DNA of 64,000 nt, taken from NCBI GenBank assembly GCA_046350935.1, contig JAXLZK010000017.1, positions 4,429 through 68,428 on the forward strand. The letters run 5' to 3'. Below the pieces are notes generated by a model, which did no database searches, was not told the origin of the DNA, and saw only the letters and a program-made list of their open reading frames with translations. Of this stretch, positions 42,096 through 53,010 are shown piece by piece (within the stretch, counting starts at the first letter, position 1; each line of letters opens with the position of its first letter). Made by a program: the position numbers and the translations under genes. This DNA comes from Nitrobium sp046350935 (GTDB lineage Bacteria > Nitrospirota > Thermodesulfovibrionia > Thermodesulfovibrionales > Dissulfurispiraceae).

Positions 42096-42125
42096 TTGCG
42101 ATTGCTTCGCTCCGCTCGCAATGAC
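42096..42125. repeat. Short dispersed palindromic repeat
   Basis: TTGCGA and TCGCAA flank TTGCTTCGCTCCGC, followed by TGACAGAAGGG. This resembles the widely scattered 'CATTGCGAGCGGAGCGAAGCAATC' type of intergenic palindrome (quoted in two halves by sense only: CATTGCGAGCGG and AGCGAAGCAATC). Only one copy is obvious here. The rest of 42007-42293 is low-complexity CTCTGCC-rich sequence without a gene. Confidence 0.5.
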
Positions 42126-42293
42126 AGAAGGGAAAGAGCTCGCAAGGACAGAAGGGAGAGGGCCGCATTGGCAGAAAAAAGGGGTCACAATGACAGGGGA
42201 GTGATCCCTCTCTTTTCTGTTTCTCTTCTGTTTCTCTCTGCCTCACTCTGCCTTATGCTGCCTCACTCTGCCTCTCTCCTGACTTTGTCTCCC

Positions 42294-45200
42294 TCATTTC
42301 ACCACTCCCGCGGCGGTGCCGCCGGTGAGAGCCCCTGCCCCGTACGAGCCGGCGGCAGCGCCCTTGATCTGGGTGATGCTCGATCCGTTCATGGGGCAGC
42401 CGGCGCACGAAAAGGTGTAGGGGCCTGGATTGCCGGCGCTGTTGCCCACCGACGCCATCCATTTTCCGCCCGACCATGCGCTGACGGAAAAGTCCAGCTC
42501 CACTCCGTTGCCCAGCAGGGTGACCGTCCTCCCCGCAAATGAAGAGGCCCCTGTGTAGGAAGAGCCGTTAAGGTCGTTCGTCGCCCATATACTGGGAGTG
42601 CCGCCGCTCGCTGAGGAGAAGAAGATGACGTTGTTCATGGCGATGCTCAGCGTCTCGGAGCCCGCAGCCCAGGAGCCTGACCCGCTCAGGGTGGCCCGGC
42701 CCACTTCGAAAGCGGGGATCTGCAGCTTCTTGAGGGCGTCGGCCTCCGAGCCCGTGGCCATGGTGACAAACTTGTCCGTGTCGATGGACACGCCCATGCC
42801 GAGGGCCTGCCAGGTGTAGGCAGAAGGGTTGAATGTCCCGATGGTCTCGCCGATGGAGATAAACGTCCGGGGGGTCGCCGAGATATCCGCGCCATACCCG
42901 GTTATGGACCCCTTCAGCGAGTTGTTGTCGTTGTTCGAGGTGATGTCGATCTCCATCCTGGTGATCGACACCCCCGGGCTCTCCATCCCCAGCGACAGCG
43001 ACCAGGAGGAGCTTGTCGGCGCCGCATAGGTGCCGTAGAGGTCGGCCTGCCAGATACCCCAGTCCTGCCCGTTAAGCGAGGCCGATTTGTAGCGGGAGTA
43101 ATCCTTGTCCACATAGATATTCCCGGCGGTGTACGTACTGGTCATCGCGCTGCTCGGGGCCCATCCGAGGTAGTCAGTGGGGGAGAAGCCTAGTATCTGT
43201 TCGGCGGTGGTGGCCGCATTCCCCCAGAGGTAATCGACGGAGGTGTTCGCCGTGATCTCGAACCGGTTCGTGCTCCCGTTGAACGCAACGGTGTAGGTGT
43301 GTGCGGGGTTCGGGTCAGCGGCATCCAGCGCAGCGGCTACCGTCGTTGCAAGGGCAGCGTAGGTATAGGTCCCCGGGGGGATGGTGGCGGTATAGGGAGT
43401 GCTGTCCGCGTTGAACCGGATCGTATCGTTCACCCCGGTGACGACGGCAATAGAACTCACCGTACTGAACGTGCCCGAGCCGAGCTGCCCGATGGGGGTC
43501 GGACCGGTCGTAACGATATTTCCGGGATTGTACAGCTGCGTTGCGGTGATTCCGGGAGATGAGGAGAACACGCTGAGGTCGACCGGAAACTCGATGCTCC
43601 ATTCTCCGTTTTCGCCGGCTTCTCCCGTTTTCGTGGTGGTGAGAGAGCTTCCTTTCATGATCCCCGCATTGCCCGAAGGATCGATGAAGAGGGCATAGAG
43701 CATGCCGCTCATCGTGCTTTTCCCGTTCAGACCGACAGTCCCCTGGGAGCCCCCCAGATACCCGAAATACGAGCCGTGCAGGGTATTGGTGTCGTCTTCA
43801 GAGGTCGTTTTGCGGTTCGAGGAGTCGAGGTAGTTGTAGGGTTCCACCTCCTGGTACCAGGTATGGGAGACACCGAGGTTGGAGAGGGTATGGTACCCCA
43901 GGATCTTCGCCTCGCTTCCCGCCCAGGGATCGAGCATGCCGAGGGCGCCGTAGAGGAAGCCGCCGTCCCCGGAGGTGAGGGTGCCGTTCCAGTATTTCAC
44001 GACGTTCGTGTTGATCGCGCTGATCGCGTCCATTTTATTAGCCGTGCCCGCCGCGGTCCCGTCGAAACTCCCGCCGTCGTAGCTCCCGGCGGCAACCCCT
44101 TCCAGGAAGCCCTGGAAAATGCCGTCGATGCCCCCCAGCAGCTCCAGTTCTCCCATCCAGGAGTCCCCTTCCCACCGGGCAATGTCAAGGTACCCGAAGA
44201 GGGTGGCTGAGGAGGGGACGGAACTGTTGGATATCCAGGTGCTCCAGGTGGAGCCGACCGTACCGGTCGAGGTCCCGGTTATGCTCCCGCTCGCCCAGAG
44301 GCGGATGCCCGAGGCGTCGGAGAAAAGGGTGATCGGGCTGCTGGAGTTGGTCCCGTCCATATAGGCATACAGGCTGTCTCCTCCATCGACCCAGCCTCCC
44401 CTAAAGCCCGCGATCGTTCCGGCGTTCGTCGTGGCAAACCCGAGCGATGCGTAGGCGGAGGGGTTTGCGAGGAAGGTGGAGGTTTCGATCCAGGCCCCCG
44501 TCGTCAGGATTCCGTAATCGGCGTCGGCGGTCGCGCACTTTTCACCCGCCTCGCATATTCCGTCATTGTCCCCGCCGGGCTGCCGGTTCACCTCGATGCT
44601 GACCGGACCGCCTGAATAGGTATTATAGGAGCCCAGCGCCTCCCCGGCGAGAAGCATCGTCGTCCCGGCAGACCAGTCCGCAACCGCACCGTAGGCCCTT
44701 CCCCGGATATCGTCGCCATGCCACTTTTCGGTAACGCCGTCCCCGTAAATCCGCGTCACGCTCAGGTAATCGGGCTTGGTGTCCGCCACCAGCGGCGCCA
44801 CGTCCCAGGCGCTCTCCGAACCCAGCATCCATCTGCTGTTCGACCCGATAAGAGAGGTATCGAAGGAGCCGAAGGACTCCATCTGCCAGATGCCGAAGCT
44901 GCTGTATTTCGTCGCGCTGGTGTCCTGCAGATAGCTGAACCTCATGAGAGTGCCGGTGTTGTAAAATTCCTCCTTCTTGCCCAGGCCGGGATCGTACGCG
45001 CCCCCGGAACTGTCGCCGGAGAATTCCCAGTCCTTCACCACCGGTCCGGTCGCCGTGAAGATGTTCGCCGAGGGCAGGTCGTTCGCCGGATTGGTGACCG
45101 ACCAATCGATGGTCGAGGGGGCGGTGAAGGAAGTGTTCCCCAGGACCTGGACGCGCTCCAACGAGCCTTCGGCATACCACATGCCGGAATCCTCGTAGAG

Positions 45201-48200
45201 GTCCCCCGTGTTCCCGCCCTGCCCGAAGGAGCCCTTCAGGATGCCCGCCTTCCCCGAGGGATCGACGTAGAGGGCGTAGAGTACTCCCTGCGTTTCGTCG
45301 CCGGAGGTGATGCCGCTCGCATAGCCGTAGTAGGCCCCGGAGTCGTACGTCGTATCGTGATTTGTTGTATAGTTGTGCGATGTAACGGGATTCTCCCACC
45401 CCCAGTGATAATTCATCGTCGAAAAATTCGTATCCAACGACGGCGCATAGGTGCCGATCATCACGAAAGGCGTGGAGCTCCCGCTCCAGAGGGATGCGGT
45501 GCCCCCCAGGTAGGCTTCGAGGGTGCCCTCGGGAGTGGGGGCGGTGTAGTTCGTCAAGGACGGGTTCGTGCTGTACCGGTCGCGGAACATCAGCCCGCCC
45601 GTTATTCCGCTAAAAAAGGCAAGGGATGCCTCCTCAAGGCCCGACCCGGTGTCGGTAAACGTATACGGGCCGCTTCCGGTGACACCGGCGCTGCCTGTCC
45701 CGCTTCCGAGGACATAATGGGTAAGATAATGGAAATCCGACGACCCGGAGGAGAGGAGGGAATCGACCCAGTAGATGCCCCCCGGAACGCTCCCGCCGGC
45801 AGTGACCTGCCATACGGGAGACAGGGAACCGGCGCCCGAAAGGGTCAGGGACCAGCCGCCCCAGTTTGCGTCAAGGATTCCCGAAACATTTCCGCTCGAC
45901 ACGGACCCGCTCACCCCGGATCCGGCGGCGCTCCCCGTGAGGGAGTACTGGTGAAGGGTAAAGGAATCGCTGCCGGAATCGGAGTTGCCCGCCTCATCAG
46001 TCAACCCATAGGTAAGCGTATAGCTGCCCGCGGTCAGCCCCGTAAAGGTGAAGCTCCCGCTCGTGCCCGCCCCTGAAGAGCTCACCGGCCCCGACAGGCT
46101 ATAGGTGTACGCTGCCGCCTCGTTGCTGCTCAGGGCGATGTTCACGGTAGTCGTCGCCCCCCCTGTCGGAGAAGCGCCGGCCGTCTTCGCCGCCACCACC
46201 GGGGCCGTGTAGTCCGTCGTCCAGGCATAGCTTTCCGGTGCGGAGGTGTTGCCCGCTTCATCAGTTGCTGTTACGATAAAAGTATGCGGCCCCTCGCTGA
46301 GCCCGCTCAGACTCCCCGAAGAGACCGGACTGCCGTCCAGTGTATAGCCGTACGTCACGCCCGTTTCGGTGCTCGCGGCGCTGAAGCTCGCCGTGTTCGC
46401 ATTCGTCAGCGAAGACGGCTTTCCCGTGAGCGAGACGGTAGGGGCCGTGTAGTCCGTGGTCCAGGTGTAGCGAAGCGGAGAGGAGGTGTTGCCCGCCCCA
46501 TCCTTCGCCGTGATCTCTATCGTATGCTGCCCCTCGGAGAGGTTGCCGAGCCCTGAGGAGTCTACCTTCACCCCGTCCAGTGTATAGCTGTACGTTACCC
46601 CTGTCTCGGTGCTGTTTACCGGGAAGTCCGCACTCCGGGAATTCGTGACGCCCTTGGCGGGTCCCGACAGGGAGATCACCGGGGCCGTGTAGTCCGTGGT
46701 CCAGGTGTACGTCTGGCTGCCGGCGTTTCCCGCAGGGTCCGTCACCGTTGCCGTAAAGGTATGCGGCCCCTCGGAGAGGTTGCTCAGGACAGGTGAGGAG
46801 ACAGACTTGTCGTCAAGGGTATACGCAGCGCTCGTCCCCTGCTCCTGCACCGTGACCGTGAAGCTCGCACTCTTCGAGTTGGTCACGGACCCCGGCCCCC
46901 CCGTCACACTCACCACAGGGGCAACGGTATCCACTGTCCAGGAGTACTGTTGTGTCGTTATATTGCCCGCTAGATCCGTCGCGGTCACTTCAAAAGTATG
47001 CTGCCCCTCGGAGAGGTTGCTCAGGCTTGACGACGGGACGGCAGCCCCGTCGAGCGTATAGGAATAGCTCACTCCCTCCTCTTTATTCGTCACCGTGAAG
47101 GCGAGGGTCGCATCCTTCTTATTCGTCAGGCTGCCGGGAACTCCCGATGCGGACAGGGAGGGAGCAGTGGTATCCACTGTCCAGAAATATGTCTGTGTTG
47201 TTGTATTCCCTGCAAGGTCTGTCGCAATCACTTCAAAGGTGTGCTTCCCGTCGGAGAGGTTGCTCAGGCTTGACGACGGGACAACAGCCCCATCGAGCGT
47301 ATACGTGATGCCTGTCCCCTGCTCCTGGCTCGTGACACTGAAATGTGCAGTGCTTGCATTCGTCACCGATGTCGGTCCGCCGGCGAGCGTTACGGAAGGC
47401 GCCGTGTAGTCTGTTGTCCACGTATAGCTTGCCGTGCCGGAGGTTTTCCCATCCGAAACCGCAGCAGTGAAAATATGCGGCCCCTCGGTGAGATTGCTGA
47501 AGACCGTCGAGGAGACCGTTACGCCGTCCAGCGTATAGGTATACTGCGCGTCACTCTTGTTGCTCGTAACGGTGAAGCTCGCGCTGCTCTGGCTGGTCAC
47601 CACATTGAGTCCCGGCCCGCCTGATAGGGATACCGTAACAGGTTCTGATGCCGGTACGCCCGGATTATCAGTTATCGGTATCTGTAGAGAATAATTCGTA
47701 GGGTTCCCGGGGTTGCTCGTGGGCGCAGGGAGGGAATCGTTCCCTGTCAGCCCTGTGAGAGTGGAGGAAGGGGACAGCAGGGTCGACTCCGGAGAGGCTA
47801 TGCCGGAAGGGGGTGCCAGGAAGCCCGGAGCAGGGGGAGCGCTCTGCGGCGCTCCGATATCTGCCGCCGGGGGCTTTCCGTCGGCCCTCCCCTGCTCGCC
47901 TGCGCTCCTGCCCTTCTCGCCTGTCATGTCCCTGGACTTGTCCCCAGGCTTGTCGTCGCTCCTTCCCTGTTCAGGAGATCTTTCCCCGGGCCGGTCCTCT
48001 TCGGCCTTTTCCTTGTCCCTGTCCTTCGGCGCCACGTCCCTTTCGAATCTCTTGATGTCAGCCTCGGCCACCGCCCGCGGCGGCTGCGGAGCATTCTTCG
48101 GCAGGATGGTGGTCACCGTCCCCGCGGGCACGTTCACCACCATCTTCGGCAGCGCAGGGTTATAGGCATAGACCGTCCCCTCCCTCACCAATACCCCCGT

Positions 48201-48706
48201 CACGTTCCGGTTATGGTAGACGAAGAAGTCGGTGCCCCGCACCCCTGCCACTGCATTGGGCGTGTGCACCTCAAACCGGTTCCCCTCTTTAAGCCCCACC
48301 TTCTTCGCCATGTCCTTGTTCACCACCGCCTGCAGCTTCCCACGGGGCAGCATGATCGTCCCCTTGCCCCTCCTCCGTACTCGCTGATATCTATCCTGCT
48401 TTGGGGTGCCACCCTGAGCACGGTGCCGTCCTCAAAGACGATCTCCACCCGCGCGTCGCTCTTCGTCCTCACCACATCCCCCACCGAGACGCTGTCCCCC
48501 GCCTTCAACGCCACCGCCGGAAGCGCTCCCCCACGGAGAACGTCCACACTCCCCTCCACCGCGGTGATCTTCCCCACTCCCTCCCCTGCCGCTGCGCTCA
48601 CTGCATTATGGAGCAGCAGGAAAAAGAGCAGCCAGGAAAGATAAAAAAAGAGCTGAGGGACGCTCTTCGCTCCCGGTCCCCCTTTATGCAAACAGAGTGC
48701 TTCCAT
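42294..48706 (-). CDS. Giant FecR-domain repeat protein, frameshifted near 48370
   Basis: Read across one frameshift, this is an exported protein of about 2135 residues. From the N-terminus: signal peptide (LFFYLSWLLFFLLLHNAVSA), a FecR-type domain (SVDVLRGGALPAVALKAGD, VEIVFEDGTVLRV), a charged Lys/Asp/Arg linker, about seven Ig-like repeats of roughly 80-90 residues (each with TYTLDG and LSNLSEGxHTFxVTATD and ending WTTDYTAP), and about 1300 residues of beta-rich repeats with the motif GVLYALYVDPSGKAGI. A base appears to be missing in a G-rich run at about 48365-48377, where the signal-bearing frame (start 48706, GGGGAGGA) leaves the long frame. It may be a draft error or real phase variation. 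Confidence 0.8.
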
Positions 48707-48897
48707 CGTTCCTCCCCTCGAAAACGTCGCCCGGCTTTTGCCGCCGAATTGGGTGAATTCTATCTCCATTCACTTTTATTGGTCAAGGGATTTTTCACGG
48801 TGGGAAGGGGCTTTTTTTCAAGAGAGGCGGGCACGGCTCTCCGCCCCCTGTTCGGACCGGATCCTCCGAGAGGGCGTCCGGCCCGAACAGGAAGACC

Positions 48898-51800
48898 TCA
48901 ACGGGGTAGTGCTCTTCCGGCAGCCGTTCCCGCGATGCTGCCGCCCCCCGAGCCATCGGGGGTGAGGGAGCCGGCCGCGGCGCCGGCGAACCGCACCGTG
49001 CCCTGATACGAGCAGGTCCCGCACAGGGCGAAGTCCGCGGCGCCGTTCCCGAGGACCCCGGTCCAGGCGTTGCGCGTCGTATCCCACTGCTGGAGGGCGA
49101 AATTGGCCGAGGCGTAGGTGCCGCCCATGGTGATGCGCGCCCCGGTAGGATTCCCTGCATAGGTCCCGGTCACTTCACCCGTGGCCCAGATGCTCGGGAT
49201 CTGCCCGCTCTTGAGGGAGAAGAAGACCGCATTGCTTATGTACATACTGAGGCTGTTGCTGTCTTGTTTCCACTCCCCATGGAGGGAGTCGCGGGCCACC
49301 TCGACAAAGGGAATGTTCAGCTGCTGCAGGCTCTTCTGCCCGTCGGTGAGGCCGGACGCGTCCTCCGACTTGTTGCAGACCCCGCCGGGGCATGCCAAGC
49401 CGAGGAACTTTCCGGTCTCCATCCATGCCCCCACGCTCACCGACTGCCAGGTGAAGTCGTTGGGATTGAAGGTGCCCAGCGTCTCCCCGGTGATGATTCC
49501 GGTCATCCCCCCGCTGTCGGAGAGAGAGGACCAGAACCCGGCGACCTGTCCTTTTATCACCTCTCCCGACCACTGGGAGCCCTGCACCTGGATATCGGCC
49601 GTACGGGAGGCGGCGTCTCCGTTCACAAAGGTAGCAGACCAGGTATCGTTCGGGGTCCCGCCGTAGGTGCCGGAAGCGGCGGTCTGCCAGACACCCCAGT
49701 TCTCCCCGCTGAGGCTCGCCCGCTGCGCCTCGATAGATCCGGCGGTGAGGCTCCCCCCGCCGGAGAAGGACCCCGCCGCAAAGGTCAGCGTGTCGGAGGC
49801 GGTCACCAGGGGCAGCGCGGCAGGGTTCATTCCGGAGCTATCCTTGAGCACTATTCCGAAGGTGTTCAGACTCATGCTCCATCCCCCGCTCGCGTCAAAA
49901 GACCCTCCGTCGTAATCGGTAATAGGCTCGGTCCCCTTCATGATGCCCGCGTTTCCCGCAGGGTCCACATACAGCGCATAGAGGATCCCGTCCAGGGAGC
50001 CGCCGCCGTCCTGGCCCGCCGCATATTGTACGCCCGCCAGGTAGCCGTAATACGATCCTCCATCCGTGGTGGTTTTGGCACCGCTCCCGTACCGGTACGG
50101 TTCGACGGTCTGGTACCATATATGCCCGTTGGCGCTGCTCAGACCAGTGGAAATCGCCGCTATATCCAGGGGGGAAGGGGTGTCCTTCGTACTGTTCCAC
50201 TGATACACGCCGCCCATGACCCCGTAAAGGTGCCCGTCGTCCGCAGTGCCGAGATACGCCGTCATGTCCAGCCTGCTCAGCGCCGTCACCGACGAGACGA
50301 GGCCCGCCGCGGTCCCGGAGAAGCTCCCGTTTTCGTACTCACCGGCGGCAACGCCGATGAAGGTCCCCTGGGTGCCGCCGGTGAGGCCTCCCAGAATTTC
50401 GATGTCGGCCAACCAGGTGCCCTCCTCCCAATGGAGAAGGGAGAACTCGCCGAACAGGGTGGCGAGTCCCGGACTGGCGTTGTTGGCAAGGCTGACGCTC
50501 CCGTCCACAGTGGGAGTTCCTGAATAGGACCCGGTCACTTTCCCGCTCGCCCAGATGCTCGGCGTTTCTTTCTCCCCATAGGCAAACATCCGGGGCGATT
50601 CGATGCTTACGGAAAGGCTGCCCGACGAAAGGGCGCCCGATCCCGTGAGCGTGCCGAGGCTGCCCGCCTGCACGGTCGGGAACCCGAGGGCGGCGAGGGA
50701 GTCATTGAGGTCCGGATCGGACAGCATGGAGAGGAACTTCCCTGTCTCCACCCATCCCCCGACCGTCACGGCGCTGAAGGCAGATTTTTCGGTGGTATCA
50801 TTGTACGAGCCGCTGAGCACCCCCGCGAGGATGCGCGTCAATCCGTACTCCGCATCCCCCCACACCCCATAGCTGTACCCCTCGATCTCGCCATCCTTCC
50901 ACCCGCTCGCCGAGTCGTCACGCCAGGTGATGCTGCGGCTGTTCACCAGGGCTGCGTTCGTAATCTCTCCCGACGCGCAATCCGTCTGCGCGCAGGGCCA
51001 GTACGCTCCCGTCCCCATGAGCCACTTATCCGTCACGCGGGCGGGGTTGTAGTTGCCGTAGGTCTCCATCCGCCATATCCCGAAGGAGGGGTCGGCAGTG
51101 AGGAAACTGAACTGCAGGGCATCGTCCGCCTTGTTGAACATATGCCCGCTCAGTGTAGGCACATCAGGATTGGAGTTATTGATGAAGAGGCCAAAGCTGT
51201 CGTTGCGCATGTTCCCCGAGCTGTCTTCCTTGGACCTGGTTTTGATGACCCCCGGACCATAAACCGTGGCCAGATAGGCAGGATCAGAGAACCATTCGGA
51301 AGGCATCTTCGACGGATCCAGACCGGTAGCGTCGTTGAGCACCTCATCGGTCGTCGTTCCCGACAGGGTAAAGGGCCCCTGCGCGCCCCCTCCGAAAGAG
51401 CCCGACATGATGCCCGCTTGCCCCGTAGGCTCGATAAAGAGGGCGTACAGATTCCCCTTGAGCTCGGATGAGCCGCGCTGGATGCCCGCGGCATACCCAT
51501 AGAAGGTTTCTCCCTGCCACGTAATATTGTTCCCTAAAGAGTTCGCCTGGGGGTAAAAATCCTGCATCCAGTAATAATTGTATGCGCCCGAAGAGGAAGA
51601 TGACCCGTTCAGGGAGAAGCCCTCCTGTTCGTTCCCGTATGCCGTGGCGCTCAGGGACCCGTCGTCATTGACCCCCAGCAGGTTTCCCCGGTAGCGCAGG
51701 GAGGTGTCGATGTTCACAACGAACTCATACACATCCCACGTGTAGCTCTCTGTTTCGAGGGACACATTGCCGGCGGCATCGCGGGAGCGGACCTGCAGGG

Positions 51801-52998
51801 TATGCTCTCCTACCGCGAGATCCGACAGGTCGAGGGAGTCGCCCTGCGCTTCCTTCCACTCACCGCTGTCGTCGAGCTTATACTCATAGACAGCTTTCTC
51901 ATCGGAGGAGAAAGTGAATTTCGCCGTCGGCTCTTTCATTTCCGACTGTGGTTTCTCTTTGATCGCAATCTTTGGGGGTATAATATCTTTGTCAGTAGGA
52001 GGCGGCGGAGTCGGATCATTAACTTTGTCAATCGGCAACTCTGCCGGGGAAGGCCCCGTGGGCAACGGAGTTTCCGTCGGAGGTATATAGGCCGTTGTCG
52101 GCGGAAGAGAGCCGGACGGATCGGGAGAGGTGCCTGAAGGCTGGCCGCCTGTTTGTCCAGTGGGTTGGCCGGCGAGGTGATCAGACGTCGTCGTACCGGG
52201 TCGAGCGTACTTGGACGCCCCCCTCCGGGGGCAGCCCTCGGGACGTCCTGTTCTTTCGGCCTCTCTTCTGTTTTCGCCTGCTCCTTCGGTTTCTCCTCTT
52301 TCGGCTTGTCTTCCGCCTTTTCCTTCGGCTTTCCCTTTGTGGTAACCTCCTTCTCCGCCTCCCTTCAGCTCCGCTTCCGTGGCGGGCCGCGGAGGCTGCG
52401 GCGCATTCTTCGGCAGGACGGTGGTCACCGTCCCCGCGGGCACGTTCACCACCGCTTTGGGCAGCACGGGGTTATAGGCATAGACCGTCCCCTCTCTGAC
52501 CAATACCCCGGTCACGTTCCGGTGATGGTAGACAAAGAAGTCGGTGCCCCGCACCCCTGCCACTGCATTGGGCGTGTGCACCTCAAACCGGTTCCCCTCC
52601 TTCAGCCCCACCTTCTTCGCCAGGTCCTTGTTCACGATCGCCTGCAGCTTCCCCCGGGGCAGCTTGATCGTCCCCTTGCTGCCCACAACATACTCGCTGA
52701 TATCGATCCTGCTTTGAGGAGCCACCCGCAGCACGGTCCCGTCCTCAAAGACGATCTCCACCCGCGCGTCGCTCTTCGTCCTCACCACATCCCCTACCGA
52801 AACACTGTCCCCCGCCTTCAGCGCCACTGCAGGAAGCTCTCCCCCACGCAGTACGTCGGCCTGCCCCTCGACAGAGACGATGTGCCCTACGGCATCCGCT
52901 GCGCAGGCACCGCCGGGGAGCAGTGTACAGCAAACGGCGAACAATAGGAGAAAAGCGAAAACATACGCATGTCCCGGAACTCCATATCCCCTTTTCAT
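48898..52998 (-). CDS. Giant FecR-domain repeat protein
   Basis: A 1366-residue exported protein: signal peptide (HAYVFAFLLLFAVCCTLLPG), FecR domain (about 35-180; ADVLRGGELPAVALKAGDSV, GVRGTDFFVYHHRNVTGVLV), a charged then Pro/Thr-rich linker, one Ig-like unit (EYKLDDSGEWKEA) and about 900 residues of beta-rich repeats with LYALFIEPTGQAGIMSGSFG-type motifs. Its first 200 residues are nearly identical to those of the neighbouring giant protein while the tails diverge. In the linker (about 52218-52363) the codon pattern switches frame, as if two single-base indels compensate. FecR domains in such surface proteins are common near CHASE2 cyclases; function here is unknown. Confidence 0.85.
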   Translation of the reverse strand: MKRGYGVPGHAYVFAFLLLFAVCCTLLPGGACAADAVGHIVSVEGQADVLRGGELPAVALKAGDSVSVGDVVRTKSDARVEIVFEDGTVLRVAPQSRIDISEYVVGSKGTIKLPRGKLQAIVNKDLAKKVGLKEGNRFEVHTPNAVAGVRGTDFFVYHHRNVTGVLVREGTVYAYNPVLPKAVVNVPAGTVTTVLPKNAPQPPRPATEAELKGGGEGGYHKGKAEGKGGRQAERGETEGAGENRREAERTGRPEGCPRRGASKYARPGTTTSDHLAGQPTGQTGGQPSGTSPDPSGSLPPTTAYIPPTETPLPTGPSPAELPIDKVNDPTPPPPTDKDIIPPKIAIKEKPQSEMKEPTAKFTFSSDEKAVYEYKLDDSGEWKEAQGDSLDLSDLAVGEHTLQVRSRDAAGNVSLETESYTWDVYEFVVNIDTSLRYRGNLLGVNDDGSLSATAYGNEQEGFSLNGSSSSSGAYNYYWMQDFYPQANSLGNNITWQGETFYGYAAGIQRGSSELKGNLYALFIEPTGQAGIMSGSFGGGAQGPFTLSGTTTDEVLNDATGLDPSKMPSEWFSDPAYLATVYGPGVIKTRSKEDSSGNMRNDSFGLFINNSNPDVPTLSGHMFNKADDALQFSFLTADPSFGIWRMETYGNYNPARVTDKWLMGTGAYWPCAQTDCASGEITNAALVNSRSITWRDDSASGWKDGEIEGYSYGVWGDAEYGLTRILAGVLSGSYNDTTEKSAFSAVTVGGWVETGKFLSMLSDPDLNDSLAALGFPTVQAGSLGTLTGSGALSSGSLSVSIESPRMFAYGEKETPSIWASGKVTGSYSGTPTVDGSVSLANNASPGLATLFGEFSLLHWEEGTWLADIEILGGLTGGTQGTFIGVAAGEYENGSFSGTAAGLVSSVTALSRLDMTAYLGTADDGHLYGVMGGVYQWNSTKDTPSPLDIAAISTGLSSANGHIWYQTVEPYRYGSGAKTTTDGGSYYGYLAGVQYAAGQDGGGSLDGILYALYVDPAGNAGIMKGTEPITDYDGGSFDASGGWSMSLNTFGIVLKDSSGMNPAALPLVTASDTLTFAAGSFSGGGSLTAGSIEAQRASLSGENWGVWQTAASGTYGGTPNDTWSATFVNGDAASRTADIQVQGSQWSGEVIKGQVAGFWSSLSDSGGMTGIITGETLGTFNPNDFTWQSVSVGAWMETGKFLGLACPGGVCNKSEDASGLTDGQKSLQQLNIPFVEVARDSLHGEWKQDSNSLSMYISNAVFFSLKSGQIPSIWATGEVTGTYAGNPTGARITMGGTYASANFALQQWDTTRNAWTGVLGNGAADFALCGTCSYQGTVRFAGAAAGSLTPDGSGGGSIAGTAAGRALPR

Positions 52999-53010
52999 GG
53001 CCCTTTCTCC

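Noticed and set aside
42220..42293. CTCTGCC-rich stretch resembling sequence near 1725-1765 and 10180-10200
   Set aside because: The similarity is low-complexity pyrimidine repetition without a shared boundary or structure, so I do not call it a repeat family.
46180..47560. Repeated blocks that could be mistaken for a CRISPR or satellite array
   Set aside because: The period of about 240-270 bases is coding: each unit is an Ig-like repeat of the giant FecR protein. No CRISPR-like short direct repeats occur in the window.
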